A stretch of 64,000 nt of DNA. Origin: an uncultured Acidimicrobiales bacterium. GTDB lineage: Bacteria; Actinomycetota; Acidimicrobiia; Acidimicrobiales; SZUA-35. The stretch covers positions 1 to 64,000 of the forward strand of contig CALIFY010000043.1 of the NCBI GenBank assembly GCA_938021675.1, read 5' to 3'. Positions 1 through 8,774 of the stretch are shown here, piece by piece. The first letter of the stretch is position 1. Each line of letters opens with the position of its first letter. The notes beneath the pieces are model-generated. The model ran no database searches. It had not been told where the DNA came from and was given only the letters and a program-made list of their open reading frames with translations. Position numbers and translations under genes: made by a program.

Positions 1-789
1 ATCCCGGACCCGGCTGGCGCCAACGCCGACGAACATTTCCATAAAGTCTGAGCCGGTCACGGAAAGGAATGGCACCCCGGCTTCACCGGCGACCGCCCGA
101 GCGATGAGAGTCTTACCGGTCCCCGGTGGACCGACCAGCAATACACCCTTGGGAATGCGGGCACCGATGGCGGAGAACTTGCCTGGGTTCTTGAGAAAAT
201 CGACTACCTCGGTGATCTCTTTCTTCACCGCTCCGTAGCCGGCAACGTCGTCGAAGGTCGTTCCGGGACGTTCAGACGAGTACGTCTTCGCTTTCGAGCG
301 ACCGATCGACATGATGCCGCCCATTTGCGACTGTTGTCGTCGAGCCATCCACCAGAAGAACCCAAGGATAAAGAGGAACGGCAGGAACAACGGCAACAGC
401 CCAACCAGGAAGTTGGTGGTCGGTGTCACCGGCTGGAAGTCGACACCCTCGCGTTCGAACAGCGCCCGTTCTTCTTCGGTGAACTCGCGGAACCCGGTGG
501 TCTGGAAGGTCGAGCCGTCGGCCAGTTCACCGGTGATCTGGAACGTGTTGTTGTCGAACTCGAAGCTGGCAACCTCGCCGGCCTCAACCGCATCGATGAA
601 CTCTGGGTTGTACTGGATCTCGTCGCTTGGTTCGCGGTTGGTGACCGTCGCCAGGGTCAGTAAGAGCAGCACGGTGCCGACGATGATCCACGCCGCCCAG
701 CGAGGCCAGCCGCCGTCGGCGCGCTTCGGTAGTTTCGGGTTGCGGCCCTGCGGTGGAGGTGGGGGAGGACTGGACCCTTGCGAACTCAT
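1..789 (-). CDS. ftsH: ATP-dependent zinc metalloprotease FtsH, N-terminal 263 residues (truncated by window edge)
   Basis: Membrane-anchored AAA+ protease that extracts and degrades misfolded membrane and short-lived cytosolic proteins. The frame is open from ATG at 789 to base 1. A proline-rich N-terminus is followed by a first membrane helix (about residues 33-53), an extracytoplasmic FtsH_ext domain, a second helix (about 128-148), then the AAA domain with Walker A GPPGTGKT near residues 220-227 and the pore-loop region ([14 protein letters not shown]) at the edge. The rest of the AAA domain and the HExxH protease domain lie outside the window. The start is supported by a TAGGAT hexamer six bases upstream. 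Identification is very secure. Confidence 0.97.
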   Translation of the reverse strand, partial: MSSQGSSPPPPPPQGRNPKLPKRADGGWPRWAAWIIVGTVLLLLTLATVTNREPSDEIQYNPEFIDAVEAGEVASFEFDNNTFQITGELADGSTFQTTGFREFTEEERALFEREGVDFQPVTPTTNFLVGLLPLFLPFLFILGFFWWMARRQQSQMGGIMSIGRSKAKTYSSERPGTTFDDVAGYGAVKKEITEVVDFLKNPGKFSAIGARIPKGVLLVGPPGTGKTLIARAVAGEAGVPFLSVTGSDFMEMFVGVGASRVRD

Positions 790-795
790 CACAAC

Positions 796-801
796 ATCCT
801 A
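796..801 (-). promoter_or_regulatory. -10 hexamer of a probable leaderless ftsH promoter
   Basis: On the minus strand TAGGAT is followed by six bases (GTTGTG) and the ftsH ATG, which would place the transcript start at the initiation codon. No good -35 is visible. Same arrangement as many other genes in this window. Confidence 0.5.
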
Positions 802-1023
802 ATTGGCTTGGCTAGTTATGCCGAGGTCGGGGAGCTGGCCATCTGCGCTCTATCGGTTCGGCACGGTCGGATTTGAGCGCCAACAAGGTGGGCTCAGTAC
901 CTTGAAGCTAGCCCCGGGAGTGAAAAGCACCCTAAATTGACGTTGGATTCATAACTTGGCTTCCGGATTCACCAGTGATCGCGTCACTTCGCAACCAGCG
1001 CTGATCGGTATGGTCGTCATCGA

Positions 1024-1788
1024 ATGTTTTCTCGATCTGTGACCGGTTGGCCGGCATCACGTCGCAACGTGCGCTGGCGAGTGCCGGCGGCGATCGCGTC
1101 TCTGCTCGTTGTGCAGCTGTGCTCGATCGTGTGGTTCGTGCCGGTGGCTAGCGCGATGTACGGGACCGACGGGCTGCCCCCGCTCACCGAACGCCCGATA
1201 TGGAGTCTGCTGGTCTTCAATTTCGGGTTGTGGGCCGCCTACCTGTTGGCCCCGATGGTGTTGCAACGTTTGACCGCGACCCAGTCCATGACCGATTTCG
1301 AACTTCGAGCGCCGGCTGCGCAGCTGGTCGGAGCGTTCATCGTTGGCGTTGCCACTCAGCTCGCTGTGCTGCCAGCCCTCTACTGGCTGGTGTTGCGGCT
1401 CATCGACGGCGATCCAAGTCGTACGGCTGAACAGCTGGTGGACCGCATCGGGGGGCCGGTCGACATCGTGCTGCTCACACTTGCGGTCGTGGTAATCGCA
1501 CCGATGGTCGAGGAGTGGTTTTACCGAGGCATGTTGTTGCCAACCTTCGTGAGAGGAATCGGAACGTTCGGACCACGGTGGGAAGGTCCGTCCGGCGTGG
1601 CGGTGGCGGCAGTACTCAGTGCGGCATTGTTCGCCGTCGTTCACCAGGAGCTGGTGTTGCTGCCCGGGTTGTTTGTGTTCGGCCTCTTATTGAGCTGGAT
1701 CACCAGTCGAACCGGGCGTCTTGGGCCCGCCGTGGCGGCCCACGCTGGATTTAACGCCACGACGCTCGTGCAGCTGCTGGCGTTGTAA
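1024..1788 (+). CDS. CPBP family intramembrane metalloprotease
   Basis: Polytopic membrane protein of 254 residues with the three motifs of the CPBP (CAAX/Abi) protease family: EExxxR (EEWFYR, about residues 163-168), FxxxH (FAVVH, His near 207) and HxxxN (HAGFN, about 240-244). These form the presumed metal site inside the membrane. Six to eight hydrophobic segments are apparent. Family members process prenylated or other membrane substrates, or act in bacteriocin self-immunity. The substrate here is unknown and no bacteriocin genes are adjacent. Start ATG 1024 lies nine bases after TATGGT. Divergent from ftsH. Confidence 0.88.
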   Translation: MFSRSVTGWPASRRNVRWRVPAAIASLLVVQLCSIVWFVPVASAMYGTDGLPPLTERPIWSLLVFNFGLWAAYLLAPMVLQRLTATQSMTDFELRAPAAQLVGAFIVGVATQLAVLPALYWLVLRLIDGDPSRTAEQLVDRIGGPVDIVLLTLAVVVIAPMVEEWFYRGMLLPTFVRGIGTFGPRWEGPSGVAVAAVLSAALFAVVHQELVLLPGLFVFGLLLSWITSRTGRLGPAVAAHAGFNATTLVQLLAL

Positions 1789-1922
1789 GCCGGCGGCACC
1801 CACACAGGGCCTTCTGTCGTGGGTCGATCGGCTTGAATCGGCTCGTCCGCTGTCCGTCACGCTGAATCGACCGATCCCAGAAGTGGCGGGCACGAGAAGG
1901 CAGAGCGAGTAGGAGAACGGGC

Positions 1923-2162
1923 ATGAGCGTCGAATCGGTGGAACCTAAAGGCGAGACGAGCAGGCATAGCGTGCTCACCGGGACGCCGTGCGAGGTCTGC
2001 GACTCGGAGCTTTCGGCCATCAGAATTGAGGTCGATGGCAATACCTTGCTGATGGAGTCCTGCGATCGCTGCGACACGCGGTCGTGGCAGCTCGCTGGAA
2101 GTCGCATCGACCTTGAAGAGGCGTTAAATCAGGTTGGCGAGCATGCGGGACGTCGACGGTAA
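1923..2162 (+). CDS. Small zinc-ribbon-like hypothetical protein
   Basis: 79 residues with two CxxC knuckles (CEVC and CDRC) about 30 residues apart, a spacing compatible with one structural zinc. A good ribosome binding site (AGGAGA) precedes ATG 1923. The first 20 residues look disordered. Conserved small proteins of this kind occur in actinobacteria but I do not recognise a specific function. It follows the CPBP gene in the same direction and may share its transcript. Confidence 0.6.
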   Translation: MSVESVEPKGETSRHSVLTGTPCEVCDSELSAIRIEVDGNTLLMESCDRCDTRSWQLAGSRIDLEEALNQVGEHAGRRR

Positions 2163-2348
2163 ACACCGTCGTGGCAGCTGACCTACGAATGTCGCCGGAA
2201 CAGCCGTAGGTTCACTCGATGTCCTAGTTCTGTCGCCCTCCATGTTGGTCAAGAGGTCTGAGGCGGCATCTTTCTAGGGTGATTTTGCTGGTACCCTGCC
2301 GGGAGTGCAGGAACCCCATCGCCGGATCAGCCGGCCGAGGATCTAACG

Positions 2349-5183
2349 GTGACAGCTCCCTCGTCGAGCCTGCCCTCCGGGCTTGAGAAGGCGCTCGAGC
2401 CGCCCGAAAACGGCGCGACGCGACCCGTCGCTGAACCGAGGTCAAGCTCTCTTCCGGGTAACTCTGGAACGGAGACGCAGCGCGCCCCCGCCGAGAGTCC
2501 GTCATCGGCGACCGACCAAGACGACTCTTCGTTCGGCCTCGTTGGCTTGGCGATCGCCGGAATTCTTTCCGCCTTCGTCTTCGCTTACTTCAACTGGCCC
2601 CAACCGGATGGGATCGGTGATCTCGGCCGGCCGCTGCTGTTCACCGATACGACGCCATCGGGTGGCGACATGGGAGCCCACGTGTGGGGTCCCGCCTACC
2701 TGCGTGACCATCTCCTACCCCAAGGCCGATTGTCGGGATGGACGCCAGATTGGTACGCCGGTTTCCCGGCATACCAATTTTATATGGTGGTGCCACCGTT
2801 GGCCATCATCGGCCTCAACACCGGGCTGCCATGGTTCCTCGGCGTGCCGATGGCGCTGCTTGCGCTCGCTGTCGCTTACCGGATTACGTTGCGACTGTCG
2901 ATTCCGAAGCCCGTAGTTTGGATCCCGGCCATTGCGGTCGCCGTGATTCTTGTGGCCATCCCCTACGGGGTGTCGTTCAAGTTGGTAACCGTGGTGGGGC
3001 TTATCACGTTTCCGCTTGCCGCCTGGAAGATGGGTCGGTTGGCCGGCTCCGTTGAACCGATCCCGACGTTTCTTGCTCTCGCGGCGTTTATTTTCTTGTT
3101 CGATACGAACTTCACGATTTATGGCGGCAACATCGCGTCGACACTGGCTGGGGAGTTTTCGTTCTCCATTTCGCTGTCGCTGGTGTTTCTCGCCATCGGG
3201 TTCACCATTCGGGGGATGGATCAGGGCAACAGGAGGGCATCGGCTGCCCTTCTCATCGGGTTGGTCGCGCTGACTCACGTGTTGCCGGTGTTTTTCATGA
3301 TTGCCGCCCTCGGCCTTGTCGTGTTGATGCATCGCGACGGTCAGCGGTCGTGGCCACTGGCCGGATCGATCGCTCTTGGCCTTCTGCCGATTGCACTTCG
3401 CGATGGGCTCAACTCGTTGCTATTGGTGGTTGTCTCCATCGTCATCATCATCGGGGCGGCGATGATCGCCGATCGCCAGATCGCTCAGCGGGCGATCTGG
3501 CTGACGGTCACCGGAGTCGTTTCCATGCTCGTGGCCGGATTCTGGCTTGGCCCGTTCATCGCCCGGCGCGATTTCTTCAACGACATGGGTTGGGAGCCCT
3601 TGGAGAACGTGGGCCCGGAGTTACTGACCGTTCCGATGAAGATCGCCCTCCCGATCGCCGCGGTCGGTCTGTTGTTGTCGTATGCCTCGCGGGAGCGCAT
3701 CGGCATGATGTTTTCGGGCACCGGCGCGCTATACGCCGCGGCGGTGGCCAACGTCGTTGCCGAGGGGCCGGTGTGGAACGCCCGTCTGCTGCCGTTCTAT
3801 TACCTGTCGGTCTACATGGTTGCCGCGGTGGGCGTTGCCATGATCGTGCGTCACGTCGGGGCGTTGACCTCCGGCGAATTGAAACGACCCGACGTGCGGG
3901 TCTTATGGGCAGGGGCGGCCGTTGCCGCCATCGCAACCGTTGTCGCAGTCTCGATGCCGTTGCGGATCTTGCCCGGGGGCGAGCGTACCGATGGAGGAGG
4001 GTACGACTGGTTGGTGTTCTCGAACTCTGCCCGTAGTTTCGTGCCGAACTGGATCGAATGGAACTATTCCGGCTACGAGGAGAAAGACTCCTACCGTGAG
4101 TATCGCCAGGTGGTCCAAACGATGGACGACCTCGGAGCCGATCCCGACCACGGGTGCGGGCGTGCCATGTGGGAGCACAATCCCGAACTAAATCGATACG
4201 GCACGCCGATGGCGCTGATGTTGCTTCCCCACTGGACCGATGGCTGCATCGGATCGATGGAAGGCTTGTATTTTGAGTCATCGGCCAGCACGCCGTTCCA
4301 CTTCCTGAACCAGAGCATGTTGTCGGACGAACCGAGTCGGCCGCAGCGGGATCTGCCCTACCAGGATTTCGATATCAATCGCGGAGTGGCACAACTGCAG
4401 ACGACCGGCGTTCGCTATTACATGGCCCAAAGCGATCGGGCCATCGAGGCAGCTCGGGGGCACTCAGCGTTGTCTGAGGTTGCCGAGGCGCAGCCGTTCG
4501 TCGTGTTCGAGGTAGACGGTTCTGACATTGTGCAGGGCCTGACCATTGAGCCCCAGATCGTGTCGGGTCGCACCGAAGACGAAGTTTTGAACGACGCGGC
4601 GGGAGGTGCAGAACCGTCGAGATTCGATGTTGGGTGGGTTTCCCAGGCCGTCGAGCACTACAACGACCCCGATGCGTTCGGGGTGCTTCCGGCCGAGGAC
4701 GGCCCAGATTCGTGGGCCAGGTCAACGAGTCTCCAACCCACATCTGTCGTTCCGGTCGATGAGCCGGCCACGGTGTCTGACGTCGAGATCGAAACCAATA
4801 AGATTTCGTTCACCGTCGATCAGGTCGGTAAGCCGGTAGTAATAAAGACCTCCTTCTTCCCGAATTGGGATGTGACGGGTGCCCAGGGCCCCTGGCGGGT
4901 CGGTCCAAACCAGATGGCCGTCGTTCCAACCAGCGAACAGGTCGAGTTGAGATACGGTCGGTCGATAATCGATCTGGGGGCGATGGCGGTAACGGTGCTC
5001 GGTTTGGCCGCCGTCTGCGCTCTGGCCTTCGCTGACCGGGGCCGGCGCATCTTTGGGTTCCTCCCCGGCGTCGGGTCGACAAAGGCCGACGTCGATGCCG
5101 AGTCTGATCTCGATACCGACGATGCTGAGTGGGAATTCTTCGAGACGTCTGACGATACTGATGGCGGTACACAGGATGAGTAG
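2349..5183 (+). CDS. Large polytopic membrane protein, GT-C-like / PTPS-related type
   Basis: 944 residues: about 60 disordered N-terminal residues, a first membrane helix, then ten or more hydrophobic segments up to about residue 545, a large external region (about 545-870), a further helix near 880-900 and an acidic tail. The layout of many helices followed by a big extracytoplasmic domain resembles GT-C glycosyltransferases and the '6-pyruvoyl-tetrahydropterin synthase-related' membrane family (Pfam PF10131). I infer a role in handling lipid-linked sugars, because the next gene, overlapping by 8 bases, is a family 2 glycosyltransferase and GtrA lies just beyond. Start is GTG. No catalytic motif is certain. 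Confidence 0.6.
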   Translation: MTAPSSSLPSGLEKALEPPENGATRPVAEPRSSSLPGNSGTETQRAPAESPSSATDQDDSSFGLVGLAIAGILSAFVFAYFNWPQPDGIGDLGRPLLFTDTTPSGGDMGAHVWGPAYLRDHLLPQGRLSGWTPDWYAGFPAYQFYMVVPPLAIIGLNTGLPWFLGVPMALLALAVAYRITLRLSIPKPVVWIPAIAVAVILVAIPYGVSFKLVTVVGLITFPLAAWKMGRLAGSVEPIPTFLALAAFIFLFDTNFTIYGGNIASTLAGEFSFSISLSLVFLAIGFTIRGMDQGNRRASAALLIGLVALTHVLPVFFMIAALGLVVLMHRDGQRSWPLAGSIALGLLPIALRDGLNSLLLVVVSIVIIIGAAMIADRQIAQRAIWLTVTGVVSMLVAGFWLGPFIARRDFFNDMGWEPLENVGPELLTVPMKIALPIAAVGLLLSYASRERIGMMFSGTGALYAAAVANVVAEGPVWNARLLPFYYLSVYMVAAVGVAMIVRHVGALTSGELKRPDVRVLWAGAAVAAIATVVAVSMPLRILPGGERTDGGGYDWLVFSNSARSFVPNWIEWNYSGYEEKDSYREYRQVVQTMDDLGADPDHGCGRAMWEHNPELNRYGTPMALMLLPHWTDGCIGSMEGLYFESSASTPFHFLNQSMLSDEPSRPQRDLPYQDFDINRGVAQLQTTGVRYYMAQSDRAIEAARGHSALSEVAEAQPFVVFEVDGSDIVQGLTIEPQIVSGRTEDEVLNDAAGGAEPSRFDVGWVSQAVEHYNDPDAFGVLPAEDGPDSWARSTSLQPTSVVPVDEPATVSDVEIETNKISFTVDQVGKPVVIKTSFFPNWDVTGAQGPWRVGPNQMAVVPTSEQVELRYGRSIIDLGAMAVTVLGLAAVCALAFADRGRRIFGFLPGVGSTKADVDAESDLDTDDAEWEFFETSDDTDGGTQDE

Positions 5184-5937
5184 TGATGCAGTTGGCGATA
5201 CGAAGGTCGACGTTGATGACAGCGCCGGCGATTCCGAGGCGACCGAGTTGGTGATTCGCCCTGATGTGACCGTGGTCGTACCAGTCCACAACGAAGCGGC
5301 GTACCTTCCTGAGGCGTTGCCTCGATTGATTGAGGAGATGGCTGCAGTCGATGCAGACACCCGCATCCTCGTCGTAGAAAATGGTTCGACGGACGGCTCG
5401 GCCGAGTTGGCAGAAGAGCTGGGAGAGGGCAGGGTCGAAGTTCTCCGGTTACCGGAAGCGAACTACGGGGCCGCCATCCGCGCCGGTTTTGGGTCGGTGG
5501 AGACCGACTGGGTTGTCAGCTTTGATATCGACTACTTCTCCGGTCCGTTTCTATCCTCGGCCCTCGAACACGCCGATCGGTCGGACATCGTGATCGGGTC
5601 GAAACGGGCGCCCGGTTCGGACGACCGCCGGTCGGCGGTGCGGCGGTTCGCGACATGGCAGCTGAACACCCTGCTCCGCCTCATGCTCGGGCTCAAAGTA
5701 TCGGACACCCATGGGATGAAGGCCGTGCGTCGCACCGTGTTGGACGCGGTGCTCGACGATGTCGTGTCTACCCGAGATCTGTTCGACACCGAGCTCGTGG
5801 TCAGAGCTGAACGAGCTGGGTTTCGGATCTCCGAGTTGCCTGTTGTGGTCGAGGAGATCCGCGAGAGCAAGTCTCCGATTTGGAAGCGCGTGCCCCGCAC
5901 CGTTCGTGGTATCTGGAAGATCCGCACCGCCCTCTGA
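5176..5937 (+). CDS. Family 2 glycosyltransferase (polyprenyl-phosphate sugar transferase type)
   Basis: 253 residues from ATG 5176, which overlaps the end of the preceding membrane-protein gene by 8 bases, implying translational coupling. The GT-A fold is clear: VTVVVPVHNEAAYLPEAL near residue 30, the NGSTDGS nucleotide-binding segment, and FDIDY in place of the usual DxD. There are no C-terminal membrane helices, unlike some dolichol-phosphate-mannose synthases. A likely role is transferring a sugar from a nucleotide donor to polyprenyl phosphate for use by the membrane protein upstream. The in-frame extension to 5053 lies inside the upstream gene and was not used. Confidence 0.85.
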   Translation: MSSDAVGDTKVDVDDSAGDSEATELVIRPDVTVVVPVHNEAAYLPEALPRLIEEMAAVDADTRILVVENGSTDGSAELAEELGEGRVEVLRLPEANYGAAIRAGFGSVETDWVVSFDIDYFSGPFLSSALEHADRSDIVIGSKRAPGSDDRRSAVRRFATWQLNTLLRLMLGLKVSDTHGMKAVRRTVLDAVLDDVVSTRDLFDTELVVRAERAGFRISELPVVVEEIRESKSPIWKRVPRTVRGIWKIRTAL

Positions 5938-6035
5938 TCTGGACTATCGGCTCTGATCGGCGCTATCACCGACGCGGCGGGACCACCGGGCGAACGGCTA
6001 CTCTTCAGCCGCCGGTTACCGGGCAGAGTCGGCGT

Positions 6036-6527
6036 TTAGATTCCGGATCGAGTCGATGCTTCGTCGCGAACGTCTGGTTTCGCGGCGGCGATCGCCTTTC
6101 CGAACACGAGGTCGCGGTACGACACGAATTTCGGGAGCAACGTCACGCCGGCCGCTGCCAGCGATGCAAGATTCTCGCCGACCCGTTGAAGAGGACCGAA
6201 CAGACGGTCGCAGATGGTGATGAAGGCTACGGTGACGGCCCAGGCGGCGGCGTTTACCAAATAGAAGCGAATCGTCTCCGACAGGCCCCCTGCGTTGTCC
6301 TCCAAGCCGAACGTCCACCGTCGATTCAAAACATACGAGACGAATGTCGCCAGGGCGAAGGCCAGCGTGACCGATGCGATCAGTGCGAAATCGAACTGCC
6401 GGAAGATGTTAAACAACACAAAATAGTTGACCGTGTTGAGCAGACCAATGACAGCCAGCCTGGTTACCCGTCGACCGGTGTCACCGCCTCGCTGCCACGT
6501 GTCGATCAGAGTTCGACGAACCGCCAT
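6036..6527 (-). CDS. GtrA family membrane protein
   Basis: 163 residues from ATG 6527 with four hydrophobic helices and the family hallmark near helix 2-3 (FVSYVLNRRWTF). GtrA proteins are thought to flip or aid transfer of polyprenyl-phosphate-linked sugars. It sits tail-to-tail with the glycosyltransferase gene. I prefer ATG 6527 over the longer GTG start at 6563 because TACCCT lies exactly seven bases before 6527, the leaderless arrangement seen repeatedly here. The longer form would add 12 residues. Confidence 0.85.
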   Translation of the reverse strand: MAVRRTLIDTWQRGGDTGRRVTRLAVIGLLNTVNYFVLFNIFRQFDFALIASVTLAFALATFVSYVLNRRWTFGLEDNAGGLSETIRFYLVNAAAWAVTVAFITICDRLFGPLQRVGENLASLAAAGVTLLPKFVSYRDLVFGKAIAAAKPDVRDEASTRSGI

Positions 6528-6534
6528 TTTGCCA

Positions 6535-6540
6535 AGGGTA
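6535..6540 (-). promoter_or_regulatory. -10 hexamer of a probable leaderless gtrA-type promoter
   Basis: TACCCT on the minus strand, seven bases before ATG 6527. It would transcribe away from the PEBP lipoprotein promoter at 6613-6618, about 75 bp off on the other strand. Confidence 0.5.
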
Positions 6541-6612
6541 GTCGTCTTGGACACCGTCGCCACGGCGGTTGTTTCGTCGGGTGGCCGCCCGCAGGTACGG
6601 GATTTGAAAGGC

Positions 6613-6618
6613 TACGCT
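6613..6618 (+). promoter_or_regulatory. -10 hexamer of a probable leaderless PEBP-lipoprotein promoter
   Basis: TACGCT followed by six bases (TTGTCC) and GTG 6625. It supports that GTG as the start. Confidence 0.45.
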
Positions 6619-6624
6619 TTGTCC

Positions 6625-7242
6625 GTGCGTTGGTCGTGGTCGTTGCTAATGGTTGGCTCCGCAGTGCTACTGGCGACCGGTTGTGCGACCGATGGCCGAG
6701 ATCTTGCTGATGCTCGAGATTGGCAGACGACGACGACCCGGCCCCCACCGCCGACCTCGGCCATCGATCAAGAGCCGAGCGCGTCCGGCCTTACGTTGTC
6801 GAGCCCTGATTTTGAACCCGGCGCAGAAATTCCGGTTGGCGCCACCTGCGCCGGCGACAACGTATTCCCTAACCTCGAATGGGGCGACGTAGGATCGGAC
6901 GCGGCCGAACTGGTAGTAACACTTGCCGACCAGACCGACCCTGAGGTACCGGTGCTGCTGTGGTTGATGGCCGGCATTCCACCGGAGACCACAGAGCTCG
7001 ATGCCGGCGTTGCGCCAGCCGGAGCAATCGAGACAACCGATGACTACGGCATCACGGGATACGGCGAGCCTTGTCTTGAGTCGTTCGCCAGCGGAACCCG
7101 CGACCTGCAGTTCGAGCTGTACGTGTTGCCGGAATCCTCGGGGCTTGAAGTGGGTCACCCCGGCAACGAGGCCTGGGACCAGGTACGGCGAGAGGCTTCC
7201 GAGTCAGCCACCGTGCTCGCTCGAGCCTTCAATGATTCCTAG
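6625..7242 (+). CDS. YbhB/YbcL (PEBP/Raf-kinase-inhibitor-like) lipoprotein
   Basis: 205 residues. A hydrophobic signal segment ends in a lipobox (LLATGC, Cys near residue 17), then a proline/threonine-rich linker and a PEBP-fold domain. Recognisable pieces are LSSPDFEPGAEIP, GDNVFPNLEWG, DQTDPEVPVLLWLMAGIPP and ITGYGEPC. The family normally has His in the segment before the 'NIP' strand and in the GxGPHRY-like segment. Here those read LLWLMAGIP and ESFASGTRDLQFEL, so the canonical ligand-pocket histidines are missing. The function is unknown; it is probably a surface-tethered binding protein. The longer frame from 6427 overlaps gtrA and would place the lipobox far inside the protein. Confidence 0.75.
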   Translation: MRWSWSLLMVGSAVLLATGCATDGRDLADARDWQTTTTRPPPPTSAIDQEPSASGLTLSSPDFEPGAEIPVGATCAGDNVFPNLEWGDVGSDAAELVVTLADQTDPEVPVLLWLMAGIPPETTELDAGVAPAGAIETTDDYGITGYGEPCLESFASGTRDLQFELYVLPESSGLEVGHPGNEAWDQVRREASESATVLARAFNDS

Positions 7243-7367
7243 TAGCGAGACGAGTTCTGGCCACTAGGTCAGAGGTCGGGAGTTCGCCTTGGAGTCGAGT
7301 GCGATCTGTCTCATCCCTGGTCGACATCACCCGCCGACGAAGCCACCTGGGTGTGACCTTCGGCCGT

Positions 7368-7373
7368 TAACCT
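7368..7373 (+). promoter_or_regulatory. -10 hexamer of a probable leaderless manB promoter
   Basis: TAACCT seven bases before GTG 7381. Confidence 0.45.
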
Positions 7374-7380
7374 TGGCCTG

Positions 7381-8769
7381 GTGACCGATGCTCCCACCGC
7401 CGACCTGTCCACCATGCTCGATGCGATCGTCAAGGCGTATGACGTCCGAGGAACGTATCCCGATCAGTTGAATTCCGAAGTTGCCCGAGGACTCGGAATT
7501 GGTTTCGCTACGTTCGTGACCGAGGCTGACCCTGCCGTCACGTCCGTCGTCGTTGGCCGAGACATGCGACCCTCTGGCCCGGAACTTGTCGATGCGTTCG
7601 CCAGCGGCGTGCTGTCTCAAGGCGTCGACGTGGTCGACATCGGTCTCTGTTCGACCGACATGCTGTACTTCGCATCGGGATCGCTCGATATGCCAGGCGC
7701 TGTGTTTACCGCGTCCCACAATCCAGCCGAGTACAACGGCATCAAGATGTGCCACCGAGGTGCAGCCCCGATCGGGGAAGACTCTGGCCTTGCCAGGATC
7801 AAAGAGGTCGCTGCAGCAGGTGCTGAGCCCGCCGCAACGATCGGTTCTCGGTCCGAAAAAGAACTGCTGGAGGCGTTCAGCGATCACGTGCGGGGGTTTG
7901 TCGCCACCGATACGCTTCGCCCGCTCAAGGTGGTGGCCGACACGGCGAACGGTATGGGCGGGCTCGTAGTTCCTGCAGTTTTCGAAACCCTGCCATTCGA
8001 TCTGGAGATCTTGTATCCCGAACTCGATGGAACGTTTCCCAATCACGAGGCCAACCCGCTCGTAGTCGAAAACTTGAAGGATCTTCAGGAGCGAGTACTG
8101 GCTGTGGGCGCCGACATTGGGCTGGCCTTCGACGGCGACGCCGATCGCGTCTTTCTGGTAGATGAGCGGGCGCAACCGGTGTCTGGTTCGTTGACCACAG
8201 CCTTGCTGGCCCAGTCGGTGCTGGCCGCCGACCCCGGGGCCAGCATCATCCACAACTTGATCTGTTCGAAGGTAGTGCCCGAGGTGGTAACCGAGCACGG
8301 GGGAACGCCGATCCGTTCTCGCGTCGGACACTCATTTATCAAGCAGCTCATGGCGGAGACCGGTGCCGCATTCGGGGGTGAGCATTCGGCTCACTACTAC
8401 TTCCGTGACAATTGGCGGGCAGACTCCGGGCTCATCGCCGCGGTGATGGTCCTTGAGCAGCTCTCACAATTTGATGGGCCGTTGTCGGCGATGTTGGAGC
8501 CGATGCGGCGTTACGCAGCTTCTGGGGAGATCAATACCCGGGTCGTCGATGCGTCGGCGGTGGTCGAACACGTCGCCACCCACTATGGCGACGCCCAGGC
8601 CGATCGGCTCGACGGTCTAACCGTCGATCTCGGCGAGTGGTGGTTCAACCTTCGTCCATCGAACACCGAGCCATTGTTGCGCCTCAACCTCGAAGCGCCG
8701 ACCGACGACCAGGTCGCCGCTCGGGTAGCCGAAGTCCAAGCGGTGATGTCGGCTGCGTCCGGGTCGTAA
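7381..8769 (+). CDS. manB: Phosphomannomutase/phosphoglucomutase
   Basis: 462 residues of the alpha-D-phosphohexomutase superfamily, interconverting mannose-6-phosphate and mannose-1-phosphate (possibly also the glucose forms). The active-site serine loop TASHNP is at about residues 110-115 (Ser112), the metal-binding loop DGDADR at 251-256, and the phosphate-binding loop RPSNTEP is near the C-terminus. Length is normal. It is followed after five bases by mannose-6-phosphate isomerase, so the two enzymes link fructose-6-phosphate to GDP-mannose precursors for the glycan genes upstream. The sugar specificity is inferred from this neighbour. Confidence 0.93.
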   Translation: MTDAPTADLSTMLDAIVKAYDVRGTYPDQLNSEVARGLGIGFATFVTEADPAVTSVVVGRDMRPSGPELVDAFASGVLSQGVDVVDIGLCSTDMLYFASGSLDMPGAVFTASHNPAEYNGIKMCHRGAAPIGEDSGLARIKEVAAAGAEPAATIGSRSEKELLEAFSDHVRGFVATDTLRPLKVVADTANGMGGLVVPAVFETLPFDLEILYPELDGTFPNHEANPLVVENLKDLQERVLAVGADIGLAFDGDADRVFLVDERAQPVSGSLTTALLAQSVLAADPGASIIHNLICSKVVPEVVTEHGGTPIRSRVGHSFIKQLMAETGAAFGGEHSAHYYFRDNWRADSGLIAAVMVLEQLSQFDGPLSAMLEPMRRYAASGEINTRVVDASAVVEHVATHYGDAQADRLDGLTVDLGEWWFNLRPSNTEPLLRLNLEAPTDDQVAARVAEVQAVMSAASGS

Positions 8770-8774
8770 GACCG

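Noticed and set aside
1057-1644. Long antisense frame in the CPBP gene (and similar long antisense frames elsewhere, e.g. 2715-3332)
   Set aside because: High-GC shadow frames rich in Arg, His and Gln with no domains; the sense frames encode recognisable proteins.
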